Assembly: GCA_049594615.1 (NCBI GenBank)
Contig: JBMYJR010000045.1
Span: 1 to 24,931 of the forward strand
DNA length: 24,931 nt
Direction of reading: 5' to 3'
DNA from: CAXPZW01 sp049594615
GTDB lineage: Bacteria > Bacteroidota > Bacteroidia > Flavobacteriales_D > Sanyastnellaceae
The position numbers were made by a program, and so were the translations under genes. Below are positions 1 through 6,697 of the stretch, piece by piece. Within the stretch, counting starts at the first letter, position 1. The number at the start of each line of letters is the position of its first letter. The notes under the pieces were generated by a model. It was not told the DNA's origin. It saw only the letters and a program-made list of their open reading frames with translations, and made no database searches.

Positions 1-1983
1 TTCCGGTGTGCCGCCCAGAATGTCTAGGCTGACCGCGCCGTTGGCCGCTCCAAAGCAAGTGACATCAGTGGCAATTGCGTCCACCAGCAATTCCTCGGGT
101 TCGGTGAGGGTGTAGCTGTCGGATTGGGTGCAGCCGTTGGTGTCCACCAAGGTGTAGGTGTAGTTGCCGGCGGGAATGTTGTTAAGGATCAGTTCGGAAT
201 AAGCTCCGTCGTTCCAAGAGATGCTGGCAACGGCTTCGGGATCAACCGGGAGCAGGGCAATGCCGCCCACTTGACCAAAGCAGCTGATGCCTACCACCAA
301 GTCGTCCACGGCCAATGGCTCTGCTACCTCAATGGTCAAGGGCACCGTCTGCACTACAAAGCCCAACGGATGGGTCACCGTTGCTTGATAGGTGCCAGAA
401 GCGTCTACCGTCAGGGTAGGTCCGGTGCCAAAAGGCCCCCAGTCCACTTCGCCTTCCAAGTCCACGCTCAGGGTGACTGATTCACCTGCACACAGTCCCG
501 TGGCTTCGCCATCAATCAGGATCTGCGCTTGCAATGTGGCGCCTTCCGACAACTCCAAGTGGGTGCCTGCCGGGACGTTTGTATAGGTCTCCACCAACCC
601 TGAAGGCCAGGTGATTTCCAGCGTGTCCAGTTGGGTGGCCTCGCCCAAGGAGAGCAGTTCGGATTTGCTGTCTTGGCCCAAGAAGTTCTCGCCGCTCAGG
701 GTATAAACGTGGCGCTCCTCGCTGCCCACCACGTAACGCATCCAGCTGCCAATGGCTTCCCACTGGCTCACGGTGCCGGTGAGGTCTACCTTTACCCACC
801 CGGCATCCGAACCTTCAGAGCGCATCAGGGCCGCAGGGTAGCTGCCGGCGTTGATGACGGTGAAATCCCAGTGCCCGTCGTTGTTCCAGTCGCCTTTGGA
901 CACGCCGTAGCTGAGCATGGTCACGTCGCTGGCGCCTTCGATGAAGCTGGGGGTAAAGGTGGCGTCGCCGTTGTTATCGAAGAAGAAGTTGAAGTTGTTC
1001 AGACTGGCGTCGGTGTTGGCCACATACAGGTCGTCGTCCATGTCGTGGTCGTGGTCAAACCAAAGGGCGCCCCAGGTGAGCGAGTTGCACAGCACGCCGG
1101 CTTCTTCGGCCACATCGGTAAAGGTACCGTCGCCGTTGTTGAGCAGCAGCACGTTGCCCCAGGGCTCGTTGGTCATGTACACGTCCAGGTATCCGTTGTG
1201 GTCCACGTCGGCCACCGAACAGGTCATGGCATCCACGCCCACATTGGCACCGCTGGCCTCGCTCACATCGGTGAAGGTACCGTCGCCGTTGTTGCGGTAC
1301 AAGGCGTTGGGCATGTAGGACTTGTCGTTGACCACGTACAAATCGGGCCAGTTGTCGTTGTCGTAGTCCATCCACACACTCTGGAAAGCGAGGAGCAAGC
1401 CGTTATCAACCCCCAGGAGGTTGGCCAGGTTGGAGAAGGTGCCGTCTCCATTGTTGTGCATCAACTGATTGGAGGCGCCGTTTTCGTCAATGTTGTAGGA
1501 GCAGAGGTAGACGTCTAGAAATCCGTCTTTGTCGTAGTCGCACCAGCTGGCGCCAAAATGCCGACCTACATCATCGATGGGCATGCCTGCGGTAAGGGTG
1601 ACATCGGTAAAGGCCCAATCCCCTTCGTTGCGGTACAGGCGTGTCTGGCCTATAAATACGGTCACCAGCAAGTCCAGGTCGCCGTCGTTGTCGTAATCGG
1701 CCCAAGTGGCTTGCTTGGCGTCGCCTGCGATGTACGCGGGAGAGGGGATGGGTTCAAACAAACCGTCCACGTTGCGCCAGATTTTCACCGAGTCGTTTTC
1801 GTGTACGATGGTCAGGTCGTCCCAGCCGTCCTGGTCGATGTCTACCAAACTCGCTCCAGAACCGAAGTATGGCGTTGGGTTGAGGATGGCCAACTCTTGC
1901 TCGTTGGCTTGGTTAGAATAGGTCTGAGCATCGGCGCTACAGGCCAACAGGGCGGCCAGGCACCCGCAAAGCAGGGCTTTCAT
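1..1983 (-). CDS. Secreted FG-GAP/VCBS repeat protein with ASPIC/UnbV domain and SprB repeats (partial, C-terminus beyond the window)
   Basis: I read this by reverse-complementing the left edge: 661 codons are open from an ATG and continue past base 1. Residues 1-20 form a signal peptide ending in A-D-A-Q. Seven calcium-loop motifs of the D-x-D-x-D-G-x-x-D type start near residues 48, 96, 149, 206, 259, 310 and 365, enough for a seven-bladed FG-GAP/VCBS propeller. Residues about 400-470 look like an ASPIC/UnbV domain (L-E-I-T-W-P-S-G). Residues about 553-631 are a complete SprB-type repeat (I-S-C-F-G then N-G-C-T), and a second repeat has begun at the edge (V-T-C-F-G). Such Bacteroidota proteins are usually large and secreted by the type IX system; the sorting domain would lie outside the window. 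Cell-surface location and a role in adhesion or polymer binding are inference. Confidence 0.9.
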   Translation of the reverse strand, partial: MKALLCGCLAALLACSADAQTYSNQANEQELAILNPTPYFGSGASLVDIDQDGWDDLTIVHENDSVKIWRNVDGLFEPIPSPAYIAGDAKQATWADYDNDGDLDLLVTVFIGQTRLYRNEGDWAFTDVTLTAGMPIDDVGRHFGASWCDYDKDGFLDVYLCSYNIDENGASNQLMHNNGDGTFSNLANLLGVDNGLLLAFQSVWMDYDNDNWPDLYVVNDKSYMPNALYRNNGDGTFTDVSEASGANVGVDAMTCSVADVDHNGYLDVYMTNEPWGNVLLLNNGDGTFTDVAEEAGVLCNSLTWGALWFDHDHDMDDDLYVANTDASLNNFNFFFDNNGDATFTPSFIEGASDVTMLSYGVSKGDWNNDGHWDFTVINAGSYPAALMRSEGSDAGWVKVDLTGTVSQWEAIGSWMRYVVGSEERHVYTLSGENFLGQDSKSELLSLGEATQLDTLEITWPSGLVETYTNVPAGTHLELSEGATLQAQILIDGEATGLCAGESVTLSVDLEGEVDWGPFGTGPTLTVDASGTYQATVTHPLGFVVQTVPLTIEVAEPLAVDDLVVGISCFGQVGGIALLPVDPEAVASISWNDGAYSELILNNIPAGNYTYTLVDTNGCTQSDSYTLTEPEELLVDAIATDVTCFGAANGAVSLDILGGTPE

Positions 1984-2084
1984 ATTCAGGGGCTTCGACC
2001 GCACAAAATAGCGAAACCCATGGTCCCGTTTTGTGGGGCATAGTCCAACTCTATATCCCATGCACCAGATTCATGAAAATCGGT

Positions 2085-2110
2085 CCTGAATTCAGGCTTC
2101 CAGCTGGAAG
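2085..2110. promoter_or_regulatory. Two contiguous perfect palindromes upstream of the peroxiredoxin
   Basis: CCTGAATTCAGG (2085-2096, 12 bp) is followed with no gap by CTTCCAGCTGGAAG (2097-2110, 14 bp), and each is a perfect dyad. They lie in the 175-bp divergent region, 49 bases before the peroxiredoxin ATG and just upstream of a weak -7-like box (TAATTTCG, 2119-2126). They could be paired operator half-sites or RNA hairpins. No regulator is assigned. Confidence 0.45.
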
Positions 2111-2118
2111 GGAGTTGG

Positions 2119-2126
2119 TAATTTCG
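2119..2126 (+). promoter_or_regulatory. Possible -7 promoter box of the peroxiredoxin gene
   Basis: TAATTTCG differs at one base from the Bacteroidota -7 consensus TAnnTTTG. It lies 32 bases before the ATG at 2159. I see no convincing -33 TTG at the expected distance, and the 14-bp palindrome occupies that space. Confidence 0.3.
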
Positions 2127-2158
2127 CACTGTATTCAACTCCAGAAAAAACCAGACTT

Positions 2159-2791
2159 ATGTCTCACCTCATTGGTAAAAAAGCACCGCACTTTGCGGTA
2201 CCAGCCGTACTCAACGGCAAAGACATTGTTGAAGAATACTCGCTCGACCAATACTTGGGCAAGCAATATGTAGTGTTCTTCTTCTACCCCAAGGACTTCA
2301 CCTTTGTGTGTCCGACAGAGCTCCACGCCTTCCAAGAGAAGCTGGGCGAATTCGAAAAGCGCGGCGTTCAGGTTGTGGCTTGCAGCACCGACACTGCCGA
2401 ATCGCACTGGGGCTGGCTCCAAGTGGGCAAAGATGACGGCGGCATCAAAGGCATCACCTACCCATTGGTGGCCGACCTCAACAAGACAGTAGCTGACGCG
2501 TTTGGCGTGCTGGCCGGTGAGTACGAGTACGACGAGGAAGGCAACCTCGGCGCCAACGGCGACCTGATTGCTTACCGCGGCCTGTTCCTGATCGACAAGG
2601 AAGGCACCGTGCACCACGCGACAGTAAACAATTTCCCCATCGGGCGTAACGTAGAGGAGGCCATCCGCGTGGTGGACGCCTTGCAGTTCGTAGAAGAAAA
2701 TGGCGAAGTGTGCCCTGCAAACTGGACCCCTGGCAAAGATGCCATGAAGGCCGACCACGCAGGCGTAGCCGCTTACTTGGCGTCACACTAA
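2159..2791 (+). CDS. 2-Cys peroxiredoxin (AhpC/Prx1 type)
   Basis: This 210-residue protein reduces hydrogen peroxide and organic peroxides in the cytoplasm. The peroxidatic cysteine is Cys51 in the signature D-F-T-F-V-C-P-T-E. The resolving cysteine is Cys185 in G-E-V-C-P-A-N-W, so this is a typical 2-Cys enzyme with a full C-terminal arm. The loop at residues about 120-138 (E-Y-E-Y-D-E-E-G-N) is several residues longer than I expect for this family. The gene stands alone: it is divergent from the FG-GAP gene and closed by a strong hairpin at 2812. No ahpF-like reductase is next to it, so its electron donor (probably thioredoxin) must be encoded elsewhere. The region before it carries two palindromes that may be regulatory. 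Confidence 0.96.
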   Translation: MSHLIGKKAPHFAVPAVLNGKDIVEEYSLDQYLGKQYVVFFFYPKDFTFVCPTELHAFQEKLGEFEKRGVQVVACSTDTAESHWGWLQVGKDDGGIKGITYPLVADLNKTVADAFGVLAGEYEYDEEGNLGANGDLIAYRGLFLIDKEGTVHHATVNNFPIGRNVEEAIRVVDALQFVEENGEVCPANWTPGKDAMKADHAGVAAYLASH

Positions 2792-2811
2792 GCACTCCAT
2801 TTGGCTTACAG

Positions 2812-2839
2812 AAAAGGCTGCCTTCGGGCAGCCTTTTTT
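2812..2839. terminator. Bidirectional intrinsic terminator between the peroxiredoxin and the LOG-family gene
   Basis: GGCTGCC (2816-2822), loop TTCG, GGCAGCC (2827-2833). The stem is extended by AAAA/TTTT and followed by six T on the plus strand. On the minus strand the same hairpin is followed by TTTTCTG, so it can also end the minus-strand operon whose last stop is at 2859. Confidence 0.9.
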
Positions 2840-2858
2840 ATGTCTTGCTGTTTGGGGA

Positions 2859-3371
2859 TTACACGATAGGTTCCCCCGCTGCCCAGCGCCCTGCCAGGTC
2901 TTCGAGCTCCTCCAAGTCAATCCCGGGAATGGGGCGGTCCCAGCGCTCGTCAAAGCAGGTGCCGATGACCTTGTCGGTCCAGCCGCCGGTGCCCTGGATG
3001 CCCCACATAGGACGTTGCCACATCCACGCAAATCCCATCTCATTCATGGTGCCCACCATGCCGCCCACGCAGATCACCGCCTGCGCAGCCAGGATGTTCA
3101 ATGCGTTTCGCGTGTAGCCCATGCCTGTAGGGATCACCACGTTGTTGTAGCTGTTGGAAGAAGAAGTGTCTTCGGTAGGCAGAATGCCCACCGCAATGCC
3201 GCCTGCTTCACGTGCGCCTTTGGCCGCTGCTTCCATGACGCCGGTGCGTCCGCCGGTGACCACGGTATGTCCGTGCGAAGCAAGGATGCGTCCGGCCGCT
3301 TCGGCGACCTCCATTTGATGCGGGGTGGCTTGGCTGTTGCCAATGATGCAGACTTGGATGGGAGGATTCAT
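2859..3371 (-). CDS. LOG/TIGR00725-family Rossmann-fold protein
   Basis: This 170-residue protein has the nucleotide-binding features of the SLOG/LOG superfamily: an N-terminal V-C-I-I-G-N-S strand-loop, G-G-R-T-G-V-M-E near residue 41, P-T-G-M-G-Y-T-R-N in the middle, and G-G-M-V-G-T-M-N-E in place of the classical P-G-G-x-G-T-x-x-E. LOG enzymes remove ribose phosphate from nucleotide precursors, but TIGR00725 members are mostly uncharacterised. The altered motif (no leading proline, Met-Val before G-T) makes cytokinin-type phosphoribohydrolase activity uncertain. Its ATG overlaps the stop of the upstream aminopeptidase as ATGA, so it is translationally coupled. It is the last gene of a four-gene operon. 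Confidence 0.85.
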   Translation of the reverse strand: MNPPIQVCIIGNSQATPHQMEVAEAAGRILASHGHTVVTGGRTGVMEAAAKGAREAGGIAVGILPTEDTSSSNSYNNVVIPTGMGYTRNALNILAAQAVICVGGMVGTMNEMGFAWMWQRPMWGIQGTGGWTDKVIGTCFDERWDRPIPGIDLEELEDLAGRWAAGEPIV

Positions 3372-4327
3372 GGGAGTTCGTCAATGAGTACGTTGTACAA
3401 CTGGCGCATGGCGTCCAGGTCGGATTTGTGGATGGATTCGTCCGGGGAGTGGTAGCCGGTTTCGGGCGGGCCGATGAAGCACCAGTCCCACGGGTAGCTG
3501 GACGCCTGGAGTTGGTTGCCGTCGGAGCCGCCTGCGCTTTCAACCTCCAACTGGTGAGCAATGCCATGGGTTTGGGCAATTTGGCGGATCTTTTGCACAA
3601 AGCGTTGGCGAGGAATGCCGCGGTCGCGCAGGGAGATGGCCACGCCTTCGGACTGCACAATGCCTTCGCTGGCCAGGGTCACGTCCGAGATCAAGGCTTG
3701 CCTGCATCCAAACGACTTGAACAACAACCGCCCCAGGAACTGGGCTGCGCCGCCGCCGTGCTCTTCGTAGGTGCTGAATACAATGGCTACGTCTTGCGCG
3801 TTTTGACAGAGTTCTAGCGCATTCCAAACGCCTACACGGTTGTCCAAGTAGCAGCATTGCACGTGGGTTTCGGTCTCGCGCCAATCGGGCTTGTAGGTGA
3901 GGGGAGTACCGCGTTCCAATTGACGCGGTCCGTCGCCATAGTAGCGGATTTCCTTGCCTTCGCCTTCTTCTTTGGGGTGCTCTTCAACCCGCAGGGTCAA
4001 TGCTACAGCACCCGCCGCGTCTTCACCCAAGAGCGTAGTACCTGACTTGGCTTTTGGTTTCCCGATGGGCACCAGTCGGTCGCCGTAGGCGGTGCAGTAC
4101 CCCACGGTGTCCAAATGCGCGAATACGGCCAATCGAGGACGGCCAAACATAAGCACAATGGCCTCTTGAAAGCCATCGCCCGCAAAGATCTCGGGCTGGT
4201 GCTTCCAGGAGTTTTGGTGTTTGAGGGTGTATCGCAAGATCCAATCGCTCAGCAATTGTTCGTCGCCAGCGGTGGCAGGGATGGTGCACAGCTCTTGCAG
4301 CAGTGCCAAAGATTCAGCAGATGGCAT
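3368..4327 (-). CDS. M42-like / M20-family metallo-aminopeptidase
   Basis: This 319-residue protein has the ligand pattern of a two-metal MH-clan peptidase: H71-x-D73 in F-A-H-L-D-T-V, bridging D162 in Y-L-D-N-R, the catalytic pair E188-E189 in Y-E-E-H-G, D215 in I-S-D-V-T, and H293 in G-Y-H-S-P-D-E. That order and spacing is closest to M42 (glutamyl/tetrahedral aminopeptidase), although automatic annotation may call it M20/M25/M40. Residues 100-155 hold a lid-like insert (E-D-A-A-G-A-V onward). It most likely trims peptides in the cytoplasm, since no signal peptide is visible. It starts 3 bases after the pdxH stop and overlaps the next gene by ATGA. The substrate cannot be read from sequence. 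Confidence 0.87.
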   Translation of the reverse strand: MPSAESLALLQELCTIPATAGDEQLLSDWILRYTLKHQNSWKHQPEIFAGDGFQEAIVLMFGRPRLAVFAHLDTVGYCTAYGDRLVPIGKPKAKSGTTLLGEDAAGAVALTLRVEEHPKEEGEGKEIRYYGDGPRQLERGTPLTYKPDWRETETHVQCCYLDNRVGVWNALELCQNAQDVAIVFSTYEEHGGGAAQFLGRLLFKSFGCRQALISDVTLASEGIVQSEGVAISLRDRGIPRQRFVQKIRQIAQTHGIAHQLEVESAGGSDGNQLQASSYPWDWCFIGPPETGYHSPDESIHKSDLDAMRQLYNVLIDELP

Positions 4328-4330
4328 GGA

Positions 4331-4969
4331 CTAAGGTTGGAGGCGTTGAAGGGTCCATGCATCGCCGTTTGGTACGTACACCAAGCGGTCGTGCAAGCGC
4401 GATGGGCGTCCTTGCCAGAATTCAAATCGGGAAGGCGTCAAGCGGAATCCGCCCCAGTGTTCTGGACGATCAACTTCCTTTCCTTCAAAGCGTTGCGCTA
4501 CTTCATTGAATTTATCATCCAAGGCTTGAGAGGTGGCAATGGGAGCACTCTGGTCGCTCACCCATGCACCAAGGCGGCTCTCACGCGGGCGTGAGGCAAA
4601 GTAGGCATCGCTCTCGGCCGCAGCCACCTTTTGGGCGGTGCACACCACGCGCACCTGGCGCTCTAACTCTGGCCAAAAGAACAGGATGGAACACGCTGGG
4701 TGGGCGAGCAATTCACGGCCCTTGTCACTGGTGTAATTGGTGTAAAAGACCAGGCCTGTATCCAGCCCCCGCAGCAGCACAACGCGGCTGTGTGGCACGC
4801 CATCAGCGTCCACGGTGCTCAGCGCCATCGCGTTGTAATCGTCGGGAAGTGAGGTTTTGGCTTCATCCAGCCAGGCGTGCAGTTGGGCCAACGGGTCAGC
4901 GAGGACCTCGCTTTCCAACAAGCGGTATTTGGCGTAGTCCTTTCGGACGTCGTTCAAGGGTTTGCTCAT
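4331..4969 (-). CDS. pdxH: Pyridoxamine 5'-phosphate oxidase
   Basis: This FMN-dependent enzyme oxidises pyridoxamine or pyridoxine phosphate to pyridoxal 5'-phosphate in B6 synthesis and salvage. Residues in R-V-V-L-L-R-G and R-Q-V-R-V match the FMN-binding core. The C-terminus has the family signature F-E-F-W-Q-G-x-x-x-R-L-H-D-R. The open frame extends to 4990, but I chose the ATG at 4969 because it forms an ATGA overlap with the upstream stop and gives a normal N-terminus (M-S-K-P-L-N-D-V-R-K-D-Y) and length (212 residues). It sits directly behind the dioxygenase-methyltransferase fusion. PLP-dependent sulfur amino-acid enzymes offer only a loose functional link, and that link is inference. 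Confidence 0.95.
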   Translation of the reverse strand: MSKPLNDVRKDYAKYRLLESEVLADPLAQLHAWLDEAKTSLPDDYNAMALSTVDADGVPHSRVVLLRGLDTGLVFYTNYTSDKGRELLAHPACSILFFWPELERQVRVVCTAQKVAAAESDAYFASRPRESRLGAWVSDQSAPIATSQALDDKFNEVAQRFEGKEVDRPEHWGGFRLTPSRFEFWQGRPSRLHDRLVYVPNGDAWTLQRLQP

Positions 4970-6345
4970 GTGTCTTGCGGTTTGCGACAATGAAAGAACA
5001 AGGAACCCTCGTCGGGGTTGTCTAAGATTTGTCCTGGTTTGCCGGTGTAGCCGATGTGGGTCACCGAAACCACCTCAAAGCCTTGCGCCTCTAAAAATGC
5101 GCGCATGGGCGCCTCTTCGCAGTAGTGCAAGAAGGCCACTTCTTTGCCACCGGTTTTGCGGTAGAACACGTCTCCACGTTCATAGCCTTGGTGAACCAAG
5201 CCGTGACGCTCAAAGTAAGCGATGGCTTTAGGGCCCCACTCAAACTGGTCGCGGGCGTTGAATACATCAAAAAACAAGAAGCCTCCCGGGCGCAGGTGGC
5301 GGTAGATCTTGGCCAAGGCTTCGGCGCGTTCGGCCTCAGTCGGAATATGGCCGTAAGCATAGAGGAAGGTAATGGCGTCCACTTGGAGTCCTTCCAAGTC
5401 TACATCTTGCCAAGCACCTACGTGCGGTTCAATGCCGCGTTGTTCGGCCACTTCGGCCATGGCCCCGCTGAGGTCCAGACCGTGCAGGGCGTAATCCTTA
5501 CCGCTCAGTTCACGGATGTCTACCGAACGTCGGCCGGTACCACAGGCAATGTCCAAGACGGTGTCCAACGTGTCCAGTTGGCGCAATTTGCCTGCGATCA
5601 ACTGGTTGATGCTCTCGGTGTAGCGCTTGCGCGAGGTGTGGTTGAGGTCGAAGGAGTCGTACTCGGCTGCTTGCTCGGCGTAATAGGCCGAAATCAGTTC
5701 GCGGATGGTCTCGCTGCTGGGTTTTGGCAGAATGGGAAAGATGCGGTGCGACTTGCCGTTGCTGCCCGCAGGTTGAAAAGTAAACGCCCCTTTGTCCAAT
5801 CGGCGAAAGTGAGCATCAGGCTCAGCAAAGGAAGCGGTTTGCGCCTCCGCGTTGAGCTCGCCCACGGTGCCGGTTTCCAAGTCGTAGAGCATCAACCCGT
5901 CCAAGGTGTCCAAGGCCGGGTAGTAAAAGTGCAGGGTCACCAGCGGCTCGGTGGCTGAGCTGTTCACAATCTTGTGGATGGTGCCGTCGGGTTCGGCAAT
6001 GATGCCGCCTGGTGTGGCGCGTGAAACCACGCTTTCGTGCAACAGGTCGCCTTCGAACTGGTAGGTAATATTGTCGATCTGACCCTCCAAACACAGGACA
6101 TAACCCCAAAACCCCTTGTGCAAATGCACTGCCGATTCCACGCCCGCAGGCCAATGCAACAAGACCACCTCAAAGGGCTCTAGGGTCAGGATGTTGCGGG
6201 TGTATTTGCCGGGCTCCCCCAGCGCGGGCAGGTGGGGCTTGTAATCGAGGGCGGAAACGTTGATCGAGCGTACAAACTGCCCCAGCCATTCGTAATCGAA
6301 CTCGGCGGGCGTTTCACAGGCGACACGGTCAAGCAGTGCTAGCAT
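4966..6345 (-). CDS. Fusion of a cysteine-dioxygenase-like cupin and a class I SAM methyltransferase
   Basis: The encoded protein has 459 residues from the ATG at 6345 (a TTG at 6366 would add seven). The N-terminal half aligns by eye with mammalian cysteine dioxygenase: S-A-V-H-L-H supplies iron ligands H74 and H76, T-I-H-K-I supplies H124, and L-H-F-Y-Y-P supplies the conserved H139 and Tyr141. The cysteine of the Cys-Tyr crosslink is absent, as in many bacterial thiol dioxygenases. The C-terminal half (about residue 215 onward) has methyltransferase motif I (V-L-D-I-A-C-G-T-G near 263), an acidic L-D-L-S, and H-L-R-P-G-G-F-L-F-F-D. It is the first gene of an operon and overlaps pdxH by ATGA. 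A two-step reaction on a small thiol (oxidation plus methylation) is plausible, but the substrate is unknown. Confidence 0.85.
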   Translation of the reverse strand: MLALLDRVACETPAEFDYEWLGQFVRSINVSALDYKPHLPALGEPGKYTRNILTLEPFEVVLLHWPAGVESAVHLHKGFWGYVLCLEGQIDNITYQFEGDLLHESVVSRATPGGIIAEPDGTIHKIVNSSATEPLVTLHFYYPALDTLDGLMLYDLETGTVGELNAEAQTASFAEPDAHFRRLDKGAFTFQPAGSNGKSHRIFPILPKPSSETIRELISAYYAEQAAEYDSFDLNHTSRKRYTESINQLIAGKLRQLDTLDTVLDIACGTGRRSVDIRELSGKDYALHGLDLSGAMAEVAEQRGIEPHVGAWQDVDLEGLQVDAITFLYAYGHIPTEAERAEALAKIYRHLRPGGFLFFDVFNARDQFEWGPKAIAYFERHGLVHQGYERGDVFYRKTGGKEVAFLHYCEEAPMRAFLEAQGFEVVSVTHIGYTGKPGQILDNPDEGSLFFHCRKPQDT

Positions 6346-6362
6346 GCTGATGGGTTGGGCAG

Positions 6363-6370
6363 CCAAGTTA
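6363..6370 (-). promoter_or_regulatory. Possible -7 box for the dioxygenase-methyltransferase operon
   Basis: TAACTTGG on the minus strand is one mismatch from TAnnTTTG. It ends 17 bases before the ATG at 6345, the same geometry as the boxes before tpiA and recQ. No clear -33 TTG is present. It supports ATG 6345 over the TTG at 6366. Confidence 0.3.
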
Positions 6371-6697
6371 GAAATTCAGCGGTGGAGTGAAGGTGATTTG
6401 GGTCAGTGCTGGTGTAGATGTTGAAAAGCTATTGATGGGATGGAGTGTGCCACATATGGAACTGAGGTTGCCCATGACAAAACCGGCATCCTTGTACAGC
6501 TGGTCTCCCAACTCTAAGATTCTGACTTTGGCAAGGACAATTCATCCAAATCGAGGTGCTGAACGAAAGCACTTTACACCCGCCGGGCGAATACCACGGC
6601 AGACAACGCTGGAGAGCTGTGTTGGGCGCACTGGTATTCGCTGGGTTAGCGGGGCAACAGGTGTGGAAGCATTACAAAGCGGAGCCGACCTGAGCCG
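6371..6697. other. Gene-poor interval between the pdxH operon and the rlmI-like gene
   Basis: About 330 bases, with lower GC in the first half than the flanking genes. It holds no recognisable RNA gene, repeat or long open frame. A plus-strand frame of about 100 codons crosses it (6387-6710), but its composition is not protein-like. A better small candidate lies at 6556-6693 (listed separately). Both long flanking genes are on the minus strand, so the interval holds the 3' end of the recQ-rlmI transcript and the promoter of the next operon. Confidence 0.5.
6556..6693 (+). CDS. Possible small single-span membrane protein
   Basis: A 45-codon frame begins at GTG and ends in TGA. It reads L-N-E-S-T-L-H-P-P-G-E-Y-H-G-R-Q-R-W, then a hydrophobic helix (R-A-V-L-G-A-L-V-F-A-G-L-A-G-Q-Q), then a basic tail (V-W-K-H-Y-K). 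The layout is plausible for a small membrane protein, and the frame is open back to a TGA near 6524, but there is no ATG and no clear ribosome site. It ends 4 bases before the stop of the convergent rlmI-like gene. It may be chance. Confidence 0.22.
   Translation: MLNESTLHPPGEYHGRQRWRAVLGALVFAGLAGQQVWKHYKAEPT

Noticed and set aside
631..1518. Plus-strand 295-codon open frame rich in Val, His and Gly
   Set aside because: It is the complement of the FG-GAP gene. The repeated Asp/Asn codons of the calcium loops read as Val/His-rich sequence on the other strand, and there are no family features.
1..1983. Near-repeated GACGGTACCTTCACCGAT-like segments, considered as a DNA repeat array
   Set aside because: They encode the recurring N-N-G-D-G-T-F-T-D-V propeller blades. 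The repetition is explained by protein structure, not by a CRISPR or tandem-repeat element.
5125..5958. Plus-strand 277-codon frame opposite the dioxygenase-methyltransferase gene
   Set aside because: It lies wholly within a well-supported minus-strand gene with clear motifs and is a shadow frame.
6368..6548. Minus-strand frame of about 60 codons just upstream of the dioxygenase-methyltransferase gene, ending in P-P-L-N-F
   Set aside because: It has only an internal ATG giving about 36 residues, shows no domain, and occupies the expected promoter region.
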